The notes beneath the pieces are model-generated. The model was not told where the DNA came from. It worked only from the letters and a program-made list of their open reading frames with translations, and ran no database searches. From contig NZ_CP092109.1 in assembly GCF_025263685.1 (NCBI RefSeq), forward strand, positions 1,613,001 to 1,677,000: a stretch of 64,000 nt of DNA, in the 5' to 3' direction. Source of the DNA: Geoalkalibacter halelectricus (lineage in GTDB: Bacteria; Desulfobacterota; Desulfuromonadia; Desulfuromonadales; Geoalkalibacteraceae). The position numbers were made by a program, and so were the translations under genes. Below are positions 55,649 to 64,000 of the stretch, one piece after another; position 1 is the stretch's first letter; the number at the start of each line of letters is the position of its first letter.

Positions 55649-58021
55649 ATGAGTCCAACCTCCCGAAAACGCCCCGACCAAAATCAGTTCGGCATCACCA
55701 CGCTCGAAGATATCAGTACCCTCATCCTGCAATCCCACGACCTCGACGAAACCCTCGACAACATCGTTACCCTGGTCGCCCGCCGCATGGGCACCGAGGT
55801 TTGCTCCATCTACCTGCTCGAGGATGACGGCCTCACCCTGCGCCTGCGCGCCACGCGCGGTCTCTCCCGTCGGGCGGTGGGCAAGGTGGCCATGAAGATC
55901 AGCGAGGGATTGACCGGGCTGGCGGTCGAGCAGGGCAAGGTGGTCTCGATTCTCGAGCCGCAAAACCATCCACGCTACCGCTATTTCCGCGAAACCCGCG
56001 AGGAGCGCTTTCACTCATTTCTGGGGATTCCGCTCTTCGATCGGCGGCGGCCCATCGGGGTTCTGGCGATTCAAACCCTTGCCCCGCGGCAGTTCGGCGG
56101 CGAGGAAATCAGTGCGCTCTCGACCATCGCCTTTCAAGTCTCCTCCATCGTCGTCAACGCGCGCCTGCTCGACTCCATCCGCCAGAAAGAAGAGCAGGCC
56201 AACCGCTTCGTGCGGGAACTCGAGCAAACCCGCCAGAACCGGAGCCATCAGCCCGGCGAGGCCGAAAACGCGGCGCGCTCCGACTACCGCGCCTTGCGCG
56301 GCACCCCCGCCTATCCCGGCGTCGCCAGCGGACCCGCCAACCTTTTGGATGAACGCCTGGGTCTCACCGACATCGTCGACAAGGCCGATGTCGAGCCGCG
56401 GCGCGAGCGCGCCCTGCTTGAAACAGCGCTGGAAAAGACGCGCATTCAGACCCTCTACCTGGAAAAGCAGATGGCGGCACGCCTCTCGGCCGACGATGCC
56501 GCCATCTTTCATACCCATCTGATGATCCTTGAGGACCGCGGCTTCATCCAGAAACTGCTCAGCGCCATTGAACAACGGCGCCACAGCGCCGCTTACGCCC
56601 TCAAGACCGTGGTCAGCGACTACATCGAGGCCTTCGGGCGCATGGAAGATGCCTACCTGCGCGAACGTGCCGCCGACATGGAGGACATCGGTCGGCGCAT
56701 CCTCGCCAACCTCATGGGGCAAAGTCCCCAGCCCCTGCAATTGAAAAATCCCGGCATTCTCGTGGCGCGCGAACTTCTGCCCTCGGAGGTGGCCAGCCTT
56801 GAGCCGGAGAAAATCCTCGGCATCGTCACCGAAATGGGCGCGAAGCACTCCCATGCGGTGATCATGGCCAAATCCATGGGCATACCCACCATCGTCGGGG
56901 TCAAGGGCGCGCTCAAACGGGTCACGCCCGATGAAAACCTGATCCTCGACGCCAACTCGGGCACTCTCTACATCAACCCACCGCCCCAGGTGGCCGAGGA
57001 GTTTCGCCGCCTCGAAGCCGATCGCCACAGGGAAATTCAGCGTTTCGAGGCCTTTCGCGATCAGCCCGCGCGCACCGCCGACGGGGTCGAGATCAAACTG
57101 CGCGCCAACATCGGTCTGATGGGCGATGTTGCCATCGCCCTGCGTAATGGCGCCGAGGGCGTCGGCCTTTACCGCACGGAATTTCCCTACATGGCGCGCG
57201 GCGATTTTCCCGACCGCGAAGAGCAGTATCTGCTCTATCGGCGCATCGTCGAGGAGTTCGGCGGGCACCCGGTGACCATCCGCACCCTCGATATTGGCGG
57301 CGACAAGGCCCTGCCCTACTTCGCACCGCCCCAAGAGGACAATCCCTTCATGGGCTGGCGCTCCGTGCGCGTCAGCCTGGACCACCGCGATATTTTCCGC
57401 ACCCAGATCGAAGCCGTGCTCATGGCCGGGGTGCATGGCCCGATACGCTTGCTGTTTCCGATGATTTCGAGCATGGAGGATATCCGGGCGTGCAAGGAGG
57501 TGGTCGCCGAGGCACGCCGGCATTTGCGTGCCGCCGGCCTGGCGGCGGCGGAAAAGCTGCCCTTGGGGATCATGATCGAGGTTCCGGCGGCGGTTTACCT
57601 GTCTGAACGGCTGGCCGACGAGGTCGATTTTTTTGCCCTCGGCACCAACGACCTCATCCAATATCTGCTGGCCGCCGACCGCAACAACCCCCTGGTCGCG
57701 CGCTACTTCGACCCCTTGCATCCCGCCGTGGTCGGGGCGCTCGGACAGCTCGCCCAGACGGCCCGCAAGCACCGCATCGACCTGTGTCTGTGCGGAGAAA
57801 TGGCGACGGAGCCCATGCACATGGCTCTTCTGCTCGGCCTGGGCGTGCGCGAATTCTCCATGGCCGCCCCCTTCATCCCCCGCACCAAGGCCTTTCTCTC
57901 CCGGATCACCCTGGGTCAGGCGGAAAAAATCGCCCGCACGGCCCTCGGATTCGGCGAAAGCCGCCAGATTCGCGAAGGGATCCGCAAGGAATTGGCCGAC
58001 CAGGGCCTGCTGGATATCTGA
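55649..58021 (+). CDS. ptsP: GAF-domain phosphoenolpyruvate-protein phosphotransferase (Enzyme I-Ntr)
   Basis: A 790-residue protein. The GAF domain (about 15-165; DLDETLDNIVTLVARRMGTEVCSIYLL) precedes an HPr-binding helical domain, the phosphohistidine domain (GAKHSHAVIMAKSMGIPTIVG, with the His), and the PEP-binding barrel (VGLYRTEFPYM, LDIGGDKALPY, GTNDLIQYLLAADRNN, LCGEMA). It starts the nitrogen PTS phosphorelay (PtsP - NPr - EIIA-Ntr) that tunes K+ and nitrogen metabolism. The start at 55649 is taken because the conserved GAF N-terminus follows; the frame opens further upstream. No NPr or EIIA gene is nearby. Confidence 0.94.
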   Translation: MSPTSRKRPDQNQFGITTLEDISTLILQSHDLDETLDNIVTLVARRMGTEVCSIYLLEDDGLTLRLRATRGLSRRAVGKVAMKISEGLTGLAVEQGKVVSILEPQNHPRYRYFRETREERFHSFLGIPLFDRRRPIGVLAIQTLAPRQFGGEEISALSTIAFQVSSIVVNARLLDSIRQKEEQANRFVRELEQTRQNRSHQPGEAENAARSDYRALRGTPAYPGVASGPANLLDERLGLTDIVDKADVEPRRERALLETALEKTRIQTLYLEKQMAARLSADDAAIFHTHLMILEDRGFIQKLLSAIEQRRHSAAYALKTVVSDYIEAFGRMEDAYLRERAADMEDIGRRILANLMGQSPQPLQLKNPGILVARELLPSEVASLEPEKILGIVTEMGAKHSHAVIMAKSMGIPTIVGVKGALKRVTPDENLILDANSGTLYINPPPQVAEEFRRLEADRHREIQRFEAFRDQPARTADGVEIKLRANIGLMGDVAIALRNGAEGVGLYRTEFPYMARGDFPDREEQYLLYRRIVEEFGGHPVTIRTLDIGGDKALPYFAPPQEDNPFMGWRSVRVSLDHRDIFRTQIEAVLMAGVHGPIRLLFPMISSMEDIRACKEVVAEARRHLRAAGLAAAEKLPLGIMIEVPAAVYLSERLADEVDFFALGTNDLIQYLLAADRNNPLVARYFDPLHPAVVGALGQLAQTARKHRIDLCLCGEMATEPMHMALLLGLGVREFSMAAPFIPRTKAFLSRITLGQAEKIARTALGFGESRQIREGIRKELADQGLLDI

Positions 58022-58063
58022 TTGGGAGCCTCGCCGCCCTCTCGAAAAAATGAAACTGTTCGT

Positions 58064-58177
58064 CATGGGGTCGCAGCCCCCATGACGAGGGGCGCTTTTC
58101 GCCATCCATGGCCGCTTGACTGGCGCCATCCCTGGCGCCAGACACCCTCGCCATGGGGGCTGCGACCCCACACCGGG
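58064..58177. repeat. REP-like composite repeat, copy F (full length)
   Basis: It begins CATGGGGTCGCAGCCCCCATG, contains gcgcttttcgcc and a ggcgccatccctggcgcc palindrome, and ends CCATGGGGGCTGCGACCCCA plus CACCGGGC. The order is the same as in 32648-32760, 43 bases after the ptsP stop. Confidence 0.8.
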
Positions 58178-58187
58178 CAAACAGATA

Positions 58188-58228
58188 CAAAAAAACCACC
58201 GCAAGCACAGGCTCGCGGTGGTTTTTTT
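58188..58228. terminator. Bidirectional terminator between ptsP and fbp
   Basis: AAAAAAACCACCGC pairs with GCGGTGGTTTTTTT; A and T runs on both sides allow termination of both converging genes. Confidence 0.9.
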
Positions 58229-58248
58229 GTGCATTCCGGGTGGTGTCG

Positions 58249-59193
58249 TCAGCCGAAGCGGGCGATGAACTCTTCGGCCTTCTCGACATCCTCGCGGCAG
58301 CCGATGAAAATCGGTGCGCAGTCATCGATGCTGTTCGGTTTGAGATCGAGAATACTCTGGCGGCCGGTCGAGGCCTTGCCCCCGGCCTGCTCGATGAGAT
58401 AGGCCATGGGGTTGAGTTCGAAGATCAGGCGCAACTTGCCGTTGGGCTTGTTTTTGAGATGGGGATAGAGAAAGATGCCCGAGCCCTTGAGCAGCACCTG
58501 ATTGATGTCGGGCACGAACCCGCCGCTATAACGTAGCTTGCAACCCTTCTCCTCCAAGTAGCTGACGTATTTTTCGGTGCCTTCGGTATAGAGGTTGCGC
58601 TGCCCGCCCGGTGAGTAAATGTTGCCGCTGGGCTTGAGCTGGATATTCTCCCGCGTCAGGGTAAATTCCATTAACTGATTCATGGCGAATTCATGCACAC
58701 CGCGACCGGTGGAATAGACCAGCGAGGTGCGCGGTCCATAGAGGATGTACATGGCGGCCACCTGGTTGCGCCCGCTTTGTAACAGATCCTCGCCTTCGAA
58801 AATCGTGACGATGGTGCCTACCGCCAGATTGACGTCCACCAGGGACGATCCGTCGAGGGGGTCAAAGGCCACGGAATACTTGCCGCCGTTACCGACCTTG
58901 ATGATCTCCTCGCTTTCCTCGGACAGGATATTGGCCACCACGCCCGAATGAATCAGGCGCTTGCGCAGAATACGGTCGGAGAGCACATCGAGAGCCAGTT
59001 GGTTCTCGCCGTAGAGGTTCGAGGTTCCCGCCAGGCCGAGGTCACCGGTGCGGATGGCGTTGATGATATACTTGGAGGCATCGGCCACCTCGCAAATGAC
59101 GCGGGTCAGGTCGCGATCTTCCTCGTTTTCCCTGAGATGACGCCGCAGATCGATTTGAAATTTGGTACTGCCGGGCGGGGAAATTGCCGTCAT
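58249..59193 (-). CDS. fbp: Fructose-1,6-bisphosphatase, class I
   Basis: A 314-residue enzyme of gluconeogenesis. Family features are LSEESEE, the metal-site SVAFDPLDGSSLVDVNLAVGTIV, VYSTGRGVHEFAM and the C-terminal GKLRLIFELNPMAYLIEQAGGKASTG. It dephosphorylates fructose-1,6-bisphosphate. The ATG at 59193 is preceded by AAGGAGGG-type sequence. It stands alone between the terminator and the plus-strand gene that follows. Confidence 0.96.
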   Translation of the reverse strand: MTAISPPGSTKFQIDLRRHLRENEEDRDLTRVICEVADASKYIINAIRTGDLGLAGTSNLYGENQLALDVLSDRILRKRLIHSGVVANILSEESEEIIKVGNGGKYSVAFDPLDGSSLVDVNLAVGTIVTIFEGEDLLQSGRNQVAAMYILYGPRTSLVYSTGRGVHEFAMNQLMEFTLTRENIQLKPSGNIYSPGGQRNLYTEGTEKYVSYLEEKGCKLRYSGGFVPDINQVLLKGSGIFLYPHLKNKPNGKLRLIFELNPMAYLIEQAGGKASTGRQSILDLKPNSIDDCAPIFIGCREDVEKAEEFIARFG

Positions 59194-59305
59194 GCCGTGT
59201 ATCCCTCCTTGTGATGGGGTGCGAAGCGAATGCCAAACATTCGCACAATTCTAATCCAAGAGCGCGGGCGGGGCAAGTCCGTCGTCGTCCTGGCGCGATC
59301 AATTC

Positions 59306-59333
59306 TTGACCAGACCGACAAAGATGCTAAGAT
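59306..59333 (+). promoter_or_regulatory. Promoter of the acidic coiled-coil protein gene
   Basis: TTGACC (59306-59311) and TAAGAT (59328-59333) are 16 bases apart, 36 bases before the ATG. Confidence 0.55.
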
Positions 59334-59369
59334 GACTGGCAAAATTGTATTGAACTCACGGAGGTGGCG

Positions 59370-59918
59370 ATGTCAGACGAAACCAGGAAACCGACGCATG
59401 ACGAAGAAGAGGCTCAGATTGTGGAGCCGTCGCAAGAGGCGTTGAGGGAGCAAGGCCAGGAAACGGAGGAGGCGCGGCTCGAGCCGGTTGAGGAGCCTAC
59501 GACCGAGACCACGGAAGAGCCCGCGCAGGAAAAAGCCGAGGAGCAGACCGAGGCGAGCGACCAATACAAATCCGAGGAGCACGAGCCCTTCAAGGACAAG
59601 ACTGAGAAATTCTGGGACGTGACGCGCAAGACCCTGTCCCTGGCGACCTTCAAGGCCGGGCAATACCGTCGCATCGTACAGAAAAAAATCGACCTCGCCT
59701 CCCTGCATAAAAAAATCAGCGCGGCCCACGGCGACCTGGGGCGCATCATCGATGAGGCCCACGAGGCCGGCGTCGGCGGCATTCTCGAGCGTGAGGATGT
59801 GAAAAGCCTGCTTGAACGACTTGATGAATACAAGCAGAATGCCGCGGTCCTCGAGCATGAGATCGAAATGATCAAGGCCGAGGAACCCGAGGAGAAACAC
59901 CCGCCGGAAAATAGTTAG
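59370..59918 (+). CDS. Hypothetical acidic coiled-coil protein
   Basis: A 182-residue protein with no recognised family. The first 85 residues are a low-complexity Glu/Thr/Gln-rich tract; the rest (FKDKTEKFWDVTRKTLSLATFKAGQYRRIVQKKIDL in outline, then LHKKISAAHGDLGRIIDEAHE and a final helix) is charged, helical and likely coiled coil. The second half resembles small Geobacter proteins of unknown function. GGAGGT lies just before the ATG at 59370, which decides the start over an ATG two codons earlier. A good promoter and terminator bracket it. Confidence 0.75.
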   Translation: MSDETRKPTHDEEEAQIVEPSQEALREQGQETEEARLEPVEEPTTETTEEPAQEKAEEQTEASDQYKSEEHEPFKDKTEKFWDVTRKTLSLATFKAGQYRRIVQKKIDLASLHKKISAAHGDLGRIIDEAHEAGVGGILEREDVKSLLERLDEYKQNAAVLEHEIEMIKAEEPEEKHPPENS

Positions 59919-59919
59919 C

Positions 59920-59935
59920 AGGCTGTCGGATTAGA
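59920..59935. repeat. End fragment of the 165-bp repeat family
   Basis: GCAGGCTGTCGGATTA matches the first 13 bases or so of the element end (AGGAGGCTGTCGGACTATCC), after which similarity stops. It lies immediately after the stop of the preceding gene. Confidence 0.5.
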
Positions 59936-59954
59936 CAAGGATGATCTAAAAATG

Positions 59955-59984
59955 CGAAAGCCCCTTCCGTGGAAGGGGCTTTCT
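59955..59984 (+). terminator. Terminator of the acidic coiled-coil gene
   Basis: GAAAGCCCCTTCC pairs with GGAAGGGGCTTTC around GT. Confidence 0.8.
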
Positions 59985-60012
59985 TCATTTTGCAACTCTC
60001 GGGAACACTCTC

Positions 60013-60231
60013 TCACAGGGTGTGTTTCTTGGGCTTGGGGACGCTGTGAAAGTGGCTGTCCTTGTGTTCGCGATCGACTTTTTTCATGTAACTCTTGAGT
60101 TCATCCTCGGTTTCATCCAATTCCGCAGCATGACGCTCCATGACGTCCAAGTCTTTTTCCACCCTCTCAAGACGCTTCTCAAGATCGGGAGCAACATCGT
60201 TCGCCTCAACCCGATTGTTGGTCTCGGACAT
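60013..60231 (-). CDS. Hypothetical small charged protein
   Basis: A 72-residue protein with a single long helix (DLEKRLERVEKDLDVMERHAAELDETEDELKSYMKKV in pattern) and a His/Lys-rich tail. I recognise no family. AAGGAGG precedes the ATG at 60231. It is convergent with the acidic coiled-coil gene. Confidence 0.7.
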   Translation of the reverse strand: MSETNNRVEANDVAPDLEKRLERVEKDLDVMERHAAELDETEDELKSYMKKVDREHKDSHFHSVPKPKKHTL

Positions 60232-60357
60232 ACAACCTCCTTTGCCTTGCTAACCTTGCCGCGCCTCGCGACCCCACGCCCCGAGGCAGACAAGTAAACC
60301 CAAAACTTCTTGCTTTTAAGTATAGCAGAATTGCCCCTGGAGCAAACCCTGCGCCGC

Positions 60358-61140
60358 TCAGCTTGACGACGGTCGTCGTCCCCGGGCCAGAAGAGTCTGC
60401 ATGGGGTCATGAATCAGACCATTGCTGGCCAGAATTTCGTCACCGAAGATGTCGCAGGGCGCGCCCGCGAAATCGGTCACGCGCCCGCCGGCCTCCTCCA
60501 CCAGAAGTTTGCCGGCGGCCAGATCCCAGGGTTTGAGTTTCATTTCCCAGTAGCCGTCGAAGCGCCCGGCGGCGGTGTAGGCCAGATCGAGGGCGGCCGA
60601 GCCGACCCGGCGACAGGCCTGGGCGGCCTGTTGAAAGTTGACGAAATGATCGTAATTGTTGGCGTCGCTATGCTTGCGATCATAGGGAAACCCGGTCACC
60701 ACGAGGCTCTCCTCCAGGGTGGCGACATTGGAGACGCGGATCTGCACATCGTTGAGAAAGGCGCCCTTGCCGCGCTCGGCGTAAAAAAGCTCCTGATGGG
60801 CGGGATTGTATACCACACCGAGCACCACCTGGCCCTCGACCTCCAGGGCAATGGAGACGGCGAACCAGGGGAAGGCATGGGCGTAGTTGGTGGTGCCGTC
60901 GAGCGGATCGATAATCCAGCGGTAATCCCCTTCCTTCTCGCCGTAATCGGCTTCCTCGGCGAGGATGGCGTGCCGCGGGAAGGTGTGCCGGATGACTCCG
61001 ACGATGGTCTCCTCGGCCTCACGGTCGGCGTCGGTCACCAGGTCGACGGCGCCCTTGCGCTCGATGCACAAGGTCGTACCGAATTTCTGCAGCAATACCC
61101 TGCCCCCCTCGCGGGCGGCGCGCAGAGCGATCTCCTTCAT
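60358..61140 (-). CDS. suhB: Inositol monophosphatase-family phosphatase
   Basis: A 260-residue member of the FIG superfamily. Metal-site motifs are ILAEEADYG, WIIDPLDGTTNYAHAFPWFAVSIAL and WDLAAGKLLVEEAGGRVTDF. The family dephosphorylates inositol-1-phosphate or related sugars, and SuhB can act in rRNA antitermination in other bacteria. The frame opens far upstream (61356), but the ATG at 61140 with AGGATGG before it begins the conserved region. The C-terminal extension GRRPSSS is not informative. Confidence 0.92.
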   Translation of the reverse strand: MKEIALRAAREGGRVLLQKFGTTLCIERKGAVDLVTDADREAEETIVGVIRHTFPRHAILAEEADYGEKEGDYRWIIDPLDGTTNYAHAFPWFAVSIALEVEGQVVLGVVYNPAHQELFYAERGKGAFLNDVQIRVSNVATLEESLVVTGFPYDRKHSDANNYDHFVNFQQAAQACRRVGSAALDLAYTAAGRFDGYWEMKLKPWDLAAGKLLVEEAGGRVTDFAGAPCDIFGDEILASNGLIHDPMQTLLARGRRPSSS

Positions 61141-61214
61141 TGGCCATCCTTTCCTATCCTGGTCTTCAGCCCGGCTTTCTGTCCGCGAAAAGCACCCCCA
61201 ACCACCCTTCGCAG

Positions 61215-61260
61215 AAAAAACCAGGGCCGTCATCCCCAGTGTAGGAGATGACGGCCCTGG
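61215..61260 (-). terminator. Terminator of the putative porin gene
   Basis: On the minus strand a 14-bp stem (CCAGGGCCGTCATC and complement) is followed by six T residues. Confidence 0.85.
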
Positions 61261-61303
61261 TGTCGACACGAATCGAACGCGTGCCTGATGTCGGTGCGTG
61301 CGA

Positions 61304-62038
61304 TTAGAAGCTGAACGCGAGGTTGATCCCGGCGAGAATCTCCGAATCGATGGCACGCTTGGCCGGACCGCTGATGCCGGAGCTGAACATAAAGGAGGGG
61401 CTGATGACGAACTGATTGGTCAGGGCATAGTCGGCGCTGATGCCCAGCTCGTAGTTGTGGAAATCGCGATAGGCGCCCACGGCGTAATCGCTGGCCTGGT
61501 TGTAGCTGATCAGGGCGCCGAGATTGACGTCGAGATTGTCCATGACGGCAAAGCTGTGCCCGCCGGACAGGGTGAAGAACAGCCCGTCAGAATCGGCTTC
61601 GTCGTAGTCCCAGTAAATGGTCAGGGCCGGTGCGAGCAGGGTGTCGAGGGCAACACTCAGGTAGAGTTCGTTGGTATCCTTGAGGCCGGGCTCGTTGACG
61701 TCGTTGAGGTTGTAGAAGATATTGCCGACGCTCACTTCCACCAACTCATGGGGTGAGAAAGTGTAGTCGATGGTGATGTCGGTTTCGGTCAGTTCGCCAT
61801 CGTTTTGCTGAATGTTGCTCCAGAAGCTGAAGGTAAAGCCGCCCACACCGACGTCGATACCGGGCTGGAACACCGGCTTGCCGCCGCTCAGATCAAAACC
61901 GCGCCACAGGTACTTGTTGTAGTAGCCGATGTAGACCTCGCCACCCACTTCCAGGTTCGCCGCCGGGGCCTTGCCGATACCGGCGACGGAAAACACCGCC
62001 ACACCCACGAAAACCGCAATCCACTTGTGCATCTTCAT
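61304..62038 (-). CDS. Outer-membrane beta-barrel protein of the TorF/Gcw_chp family
   Basis: A 244-residue protein with a signal peptide (MHKWIAVFVGVAVFSVAGIGKAPAA) and a mature part made of alternating hydrophobic/polar strands rich in aromatic residues (GGEVYIGYYNKYLWRGFDLSGGKPVFQPGI and so on) ending in the terminal aromatic F of outer-membrane barrels. The pattern matches the Gcw_chp family (PF09694). Members often lie beside amtB-glnK, as here, so it may let ammonium or another cation through the outer membrane; that is inference. AAAGGAG fixes the ATG at 62038. Confidence 0.85.
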   Translation of the reverse strand: MKMHKWIAVFVGVAVFSVAGIGKAPAANLEVGGEVYIGYYNKYLWRGFDLSGGKPVFQPGIDVGVGGFTFSFWSNIQQNDGELTETDITIDYTFSPHELVEVSVGNIFYNLNDVNEPGLKDTNELYLSVALDTLLAPALTIYWDYDEADSDGLFFTLSGGHSFAVMDNLDVNLGALISYNQASDYAVGAYRDFHNYELGISADYALTNQFVISPSFMFSSGISGPAKRAIDSEILAGINLAFSF

Positions 62039-62119
62039 TTGCCTGATCTCCTTTGCATGGTGAGAGGATAAGCCCCGACCGGCCAAACACCGGCCGGGGC
62101 AGGATAAAGCCCTGAGTGT

Positions 62120-63442
62120 CTAACGCAGCTTCTGGGAGCCCTGCCCGAACTCGGGATAGGCTTCCATGCCCAGTTCCGCGGTATCCATGCCGCTGTGTTC
62201 TTCCTCGGGCGACACCCGGATGCCGACGGTGAACTTCAGACCCAGCCAGGCCAGGGCGCTGAGAAGCGAAACAAAGATTCCGACCGTGACCACGCCGAGC
62301 AGCTGCACGAAGAAGCTGGCATCGCTGTTGGTGAGGGGAACCGCCAGGGTGCCCCAGATCCCGCACACCAGATGCACCGAGAGGGCACCGACCACGTCGT
62401 CGATCTTGAGTTTGTCGAACAGGGGCACGGCCAGCACCACCAGCACGCCACCCACCGCGCCGATGAGCACCGCGACGCCGGGCGAGGGCGTATCGGGTCC
62501 GGCGGTGATGGACACCAGACCGGCCAGGGCGCCGTTGAGAGCCATGGACAGGTCGACCTTTTTGTAGATGACCTGCAGGGCGACCATGGCGGCGATGATG
62601 CCGCCGGCGGCGGCCAGATTGGTATTGAGATAGACCACCGACATCTCGATGACCGCATCGGCCGACCCCAGGGCCAGCACCGAACCGCCGTTGAAACCGA
62701 ACCAGCCGAGCCACAGGATGAAGGTGCCGAGGGTGGCCAGGGGCATGCTCGAACCGGGAATCGGATTGATCCGGCCGTCCGCCCCATACTTGCCCTTGCG
62801 CGCCCCGAGGATGAGGGCGCCGGTCAGAGCCGCCCAGCCGCCCACCGAGTGTACGATGGTGGAGCCCGCGTAATCGGCGAAGCCCATTTCGTCAAGCCAG
62901 CCGCCGCCCCAACTCCAGGCACCCTGGATGGGGTAGATGATGCCGGTGAGCACGATGACGAAAATCAGAAACGGCCACAGCTTGATGCGCTCGGCGACGG
63001 TGCCCGAAACCACCGAGGCCGCGGTCGCCACGAACACCATCTGGAAGAACCAGTCCGAGCCGCTGGCATATTCGGCCGAATAATCACCGGCAAGCGCCGC
63101 GGCGTCATCCGGGCCCCAGAGTCCCAGCCCGCCGATGAATCCGCCGTCGACGCCCGAATACATCAGGTTGTAGCCGATCAGGTAATAGAGAATCCCCGCC
63201 AAGGAATAAAGCGAGATGTTCTTGAGGCAGATGGTGGCGACGTTTTTGCTGCGCACCATGCCGGCCTCGAGCATGGCGAAGCCAGCGGCCATCCACATGA
63301 CCAGCACGCCGCTGATGAGAAAGGAGAAGCTGTTGAGGATGAAGGCGACCTCGGAGATGACACTCTCCTCGGCCAGGGCCAGGGCCGGCCAGGCAAGCAA
63401 ACCCAGGGCCGCGGCGACGATGAACAGGGTTGTTTTTTTCAT
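62120..63442 (-). CDS. amtB: Ammonium transporter
   Basis: A 440-residue protein with a leader (about 1-24) and eleven helices. The conduction histidines are in STIVHSVGGWAA and GALSVHLVCGIWG, the aromatic gate region has the usual Phe/Trp, and GAWSWGGGWLDEMGFADYAGS is a standard AmtB stretch. It carries ammonium across the inner membrane. glnK, whose product plugs the channel under nitrogen-replete conditions, lies 36 bases upstream, so the pair is an operon with the porin downstream. Confidence 0.97.
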   Translation of the reverse strand: MKKTTLFIVAAALGLLAWPALALAEESVISEVAFILNSFSFLISGVLVMWMAAGFAMLEAGMVRSKNVATICLKNISLYSLAGILYYLIGYNLMYSGVDGGFIGGLGLWGPDDAAALAGDYSAEYASGSDWFFQMVFVATAASVVSGTVAERIKLWPFLIFVIVLTGIIYPIQGAWSWGGGWLDEMGFADYAGSTIVHSVGGWAALTGALILGARKGKYGADGRINPIPGSSMPLATLGTFILWLGWFGFNGGSVLALGSADAVIEMSVVYLNTNLAAAGGIIAAMVALQVIYKKVDLSMALNGALAGLVSITAGPDTPSPGVAVLIGAVGGVLVVLAVPLFDKLKIDDVVGALSVHLVCGIWGTLAVPLTNSDASFFVQLLGVVTVGIFVSLLSALAWLGLKFTVGIRVSPEEEHSGMDTAELGMEAYPEFGQGSQKLR

Positions 63443-63478
63443 GATCCTACCTCCGATGAAATTTGACTTCGCTGGGCG

Positions 63479-63949
<471 letters not shown>

Positions 63950-64000
63950 TCACCGCAAAACCCGCTGTTCAATTTAGGGGCGGGCCGTCAGGAACAGCTT

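Noticed and set aside
56015-58234. A 739-residue minus-strand open frame
   Set aside because: It is antisense to the fully conserved ptsP gene and shows no domain or ribosome-binding site; long antisense frames are common in GC-rich DNA.
62195-63466. A 423-residue plus-strand open frame
   Set aside because: It is antisense to amtB, Gln/His/Gly-rich, and has no family features.

Overview
The window is GC-rich bacterial chromosome, densely coded, that reads as a member of the Desulfuromonadia (the Geobacter/Desulfuromonas/Geoalkalibacter group). The main reasons are: an atypical type II secretion/type IV-pilus-like operon next to ftsEX-envC-ctpA and followed by multiheme c-type cytochromes, an arrangement I recall from Geobacter (OxpG system); the tRNA - tig - clpP - clpX - lon - hup - tRNA block; and a sigma54 regulator carrying an iron-hydrogenase-like domain. 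Lysine 2,3-aminomutase plus beta-lysine acetyltransferase suggest a salt-tolerant (marine, brackish or alkaline) lifestyle. The genus is inference; no rRNA is present.

Layout. 1-4.1 kb: the tail of a histidine kinase, a VWA-OmpA lipoprotein, a tRNA-modifying methyltransferase (mnmM-like), an M15-type peptidase and small membrane proteins. 4.1-10.4 kb (minus): a NavAb-like sodium channel, then an xseA - M23 peptidase - xseB - ispA - dxs run. 10.5-11.4 kb: a lone MinD/ParA-like ATPase on plus. 11.4-26.0 kb (minus): one long probable operon, gspF - gspE - pilM - pilN - pilO - pilP-like - secretin with a cohesin domain - two pseudopilins - ftsE - ftsX - envC - ctpA - divergent polysaccharide deacetylase. 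26.2-29.3 kb (minus): an 8-heme cytochrome, a 4-heme cytochrome and an NHL-repeat lipoprotein. 29.4-36.7 kb (minus): tRNA-Pro, Arg, His, a terminator, tRNA-Leu, tig, clpP, clpX, lon, hup, tRNA-Asp, Val, Asp. 37.3-44.1 kb (plus): a PKD/propeller lipoprotein of lower GC, a candidate small RNA, cold-shock protein, ppiB, the ablA-ablB osmolyte operon and mntP. 44.2-50.6 kb (minus): two c-di-GMP proteins, a Tat-exported M15 peptidase and a PHP phosphoesterase. 50.9-58.0 kb (plus): two Opp/Dpp-type ATPases without permeases, the Fe-S/hydrogenase-like sigma54 activator, and ptsP. 58.2-63.8 kb: fbp, two small charged proteins, an inositol-monophosphatase-family gene, and glnK - amtB - putative porin.

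The envelope genes fit together: the secretion ATPase, platform, PilMNO alignment complex and secretin would export periplasmic proteins, plausibly for extracellular electron transfer with the cytochromes encoded just downstream, while FtsEX and EnvC govern septal peptidoglycan hydrolysis. GlnK, AmtB and the porin form an ammonium-uptake set; ablAB makes the compatible solute N-epsilon-acetyl-beta-lysine.

Dispersed repeats shape the intergenic DNA. One is a 165-bp palindromic element with 20-bp terminal inverted repeats (three full copies, one 72-bp internal-deletion copy that supplies the stop codon of an M23 peptidase gene, and one end fragment). The second is a REP-like family built on a CATGGGG(G)-CTGCGACCCCA hairpin at six loci. 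A third is a heptanucleotide tandem repeat lying at the start codons of two unrelated genes. No CRISPR array, prophage or transposase gene was seen. The most unusual protein is the 765-residue hydrogenase-like/sigma54 regulator at 52956-55253, with a perfect inverted repeat over its promoter.
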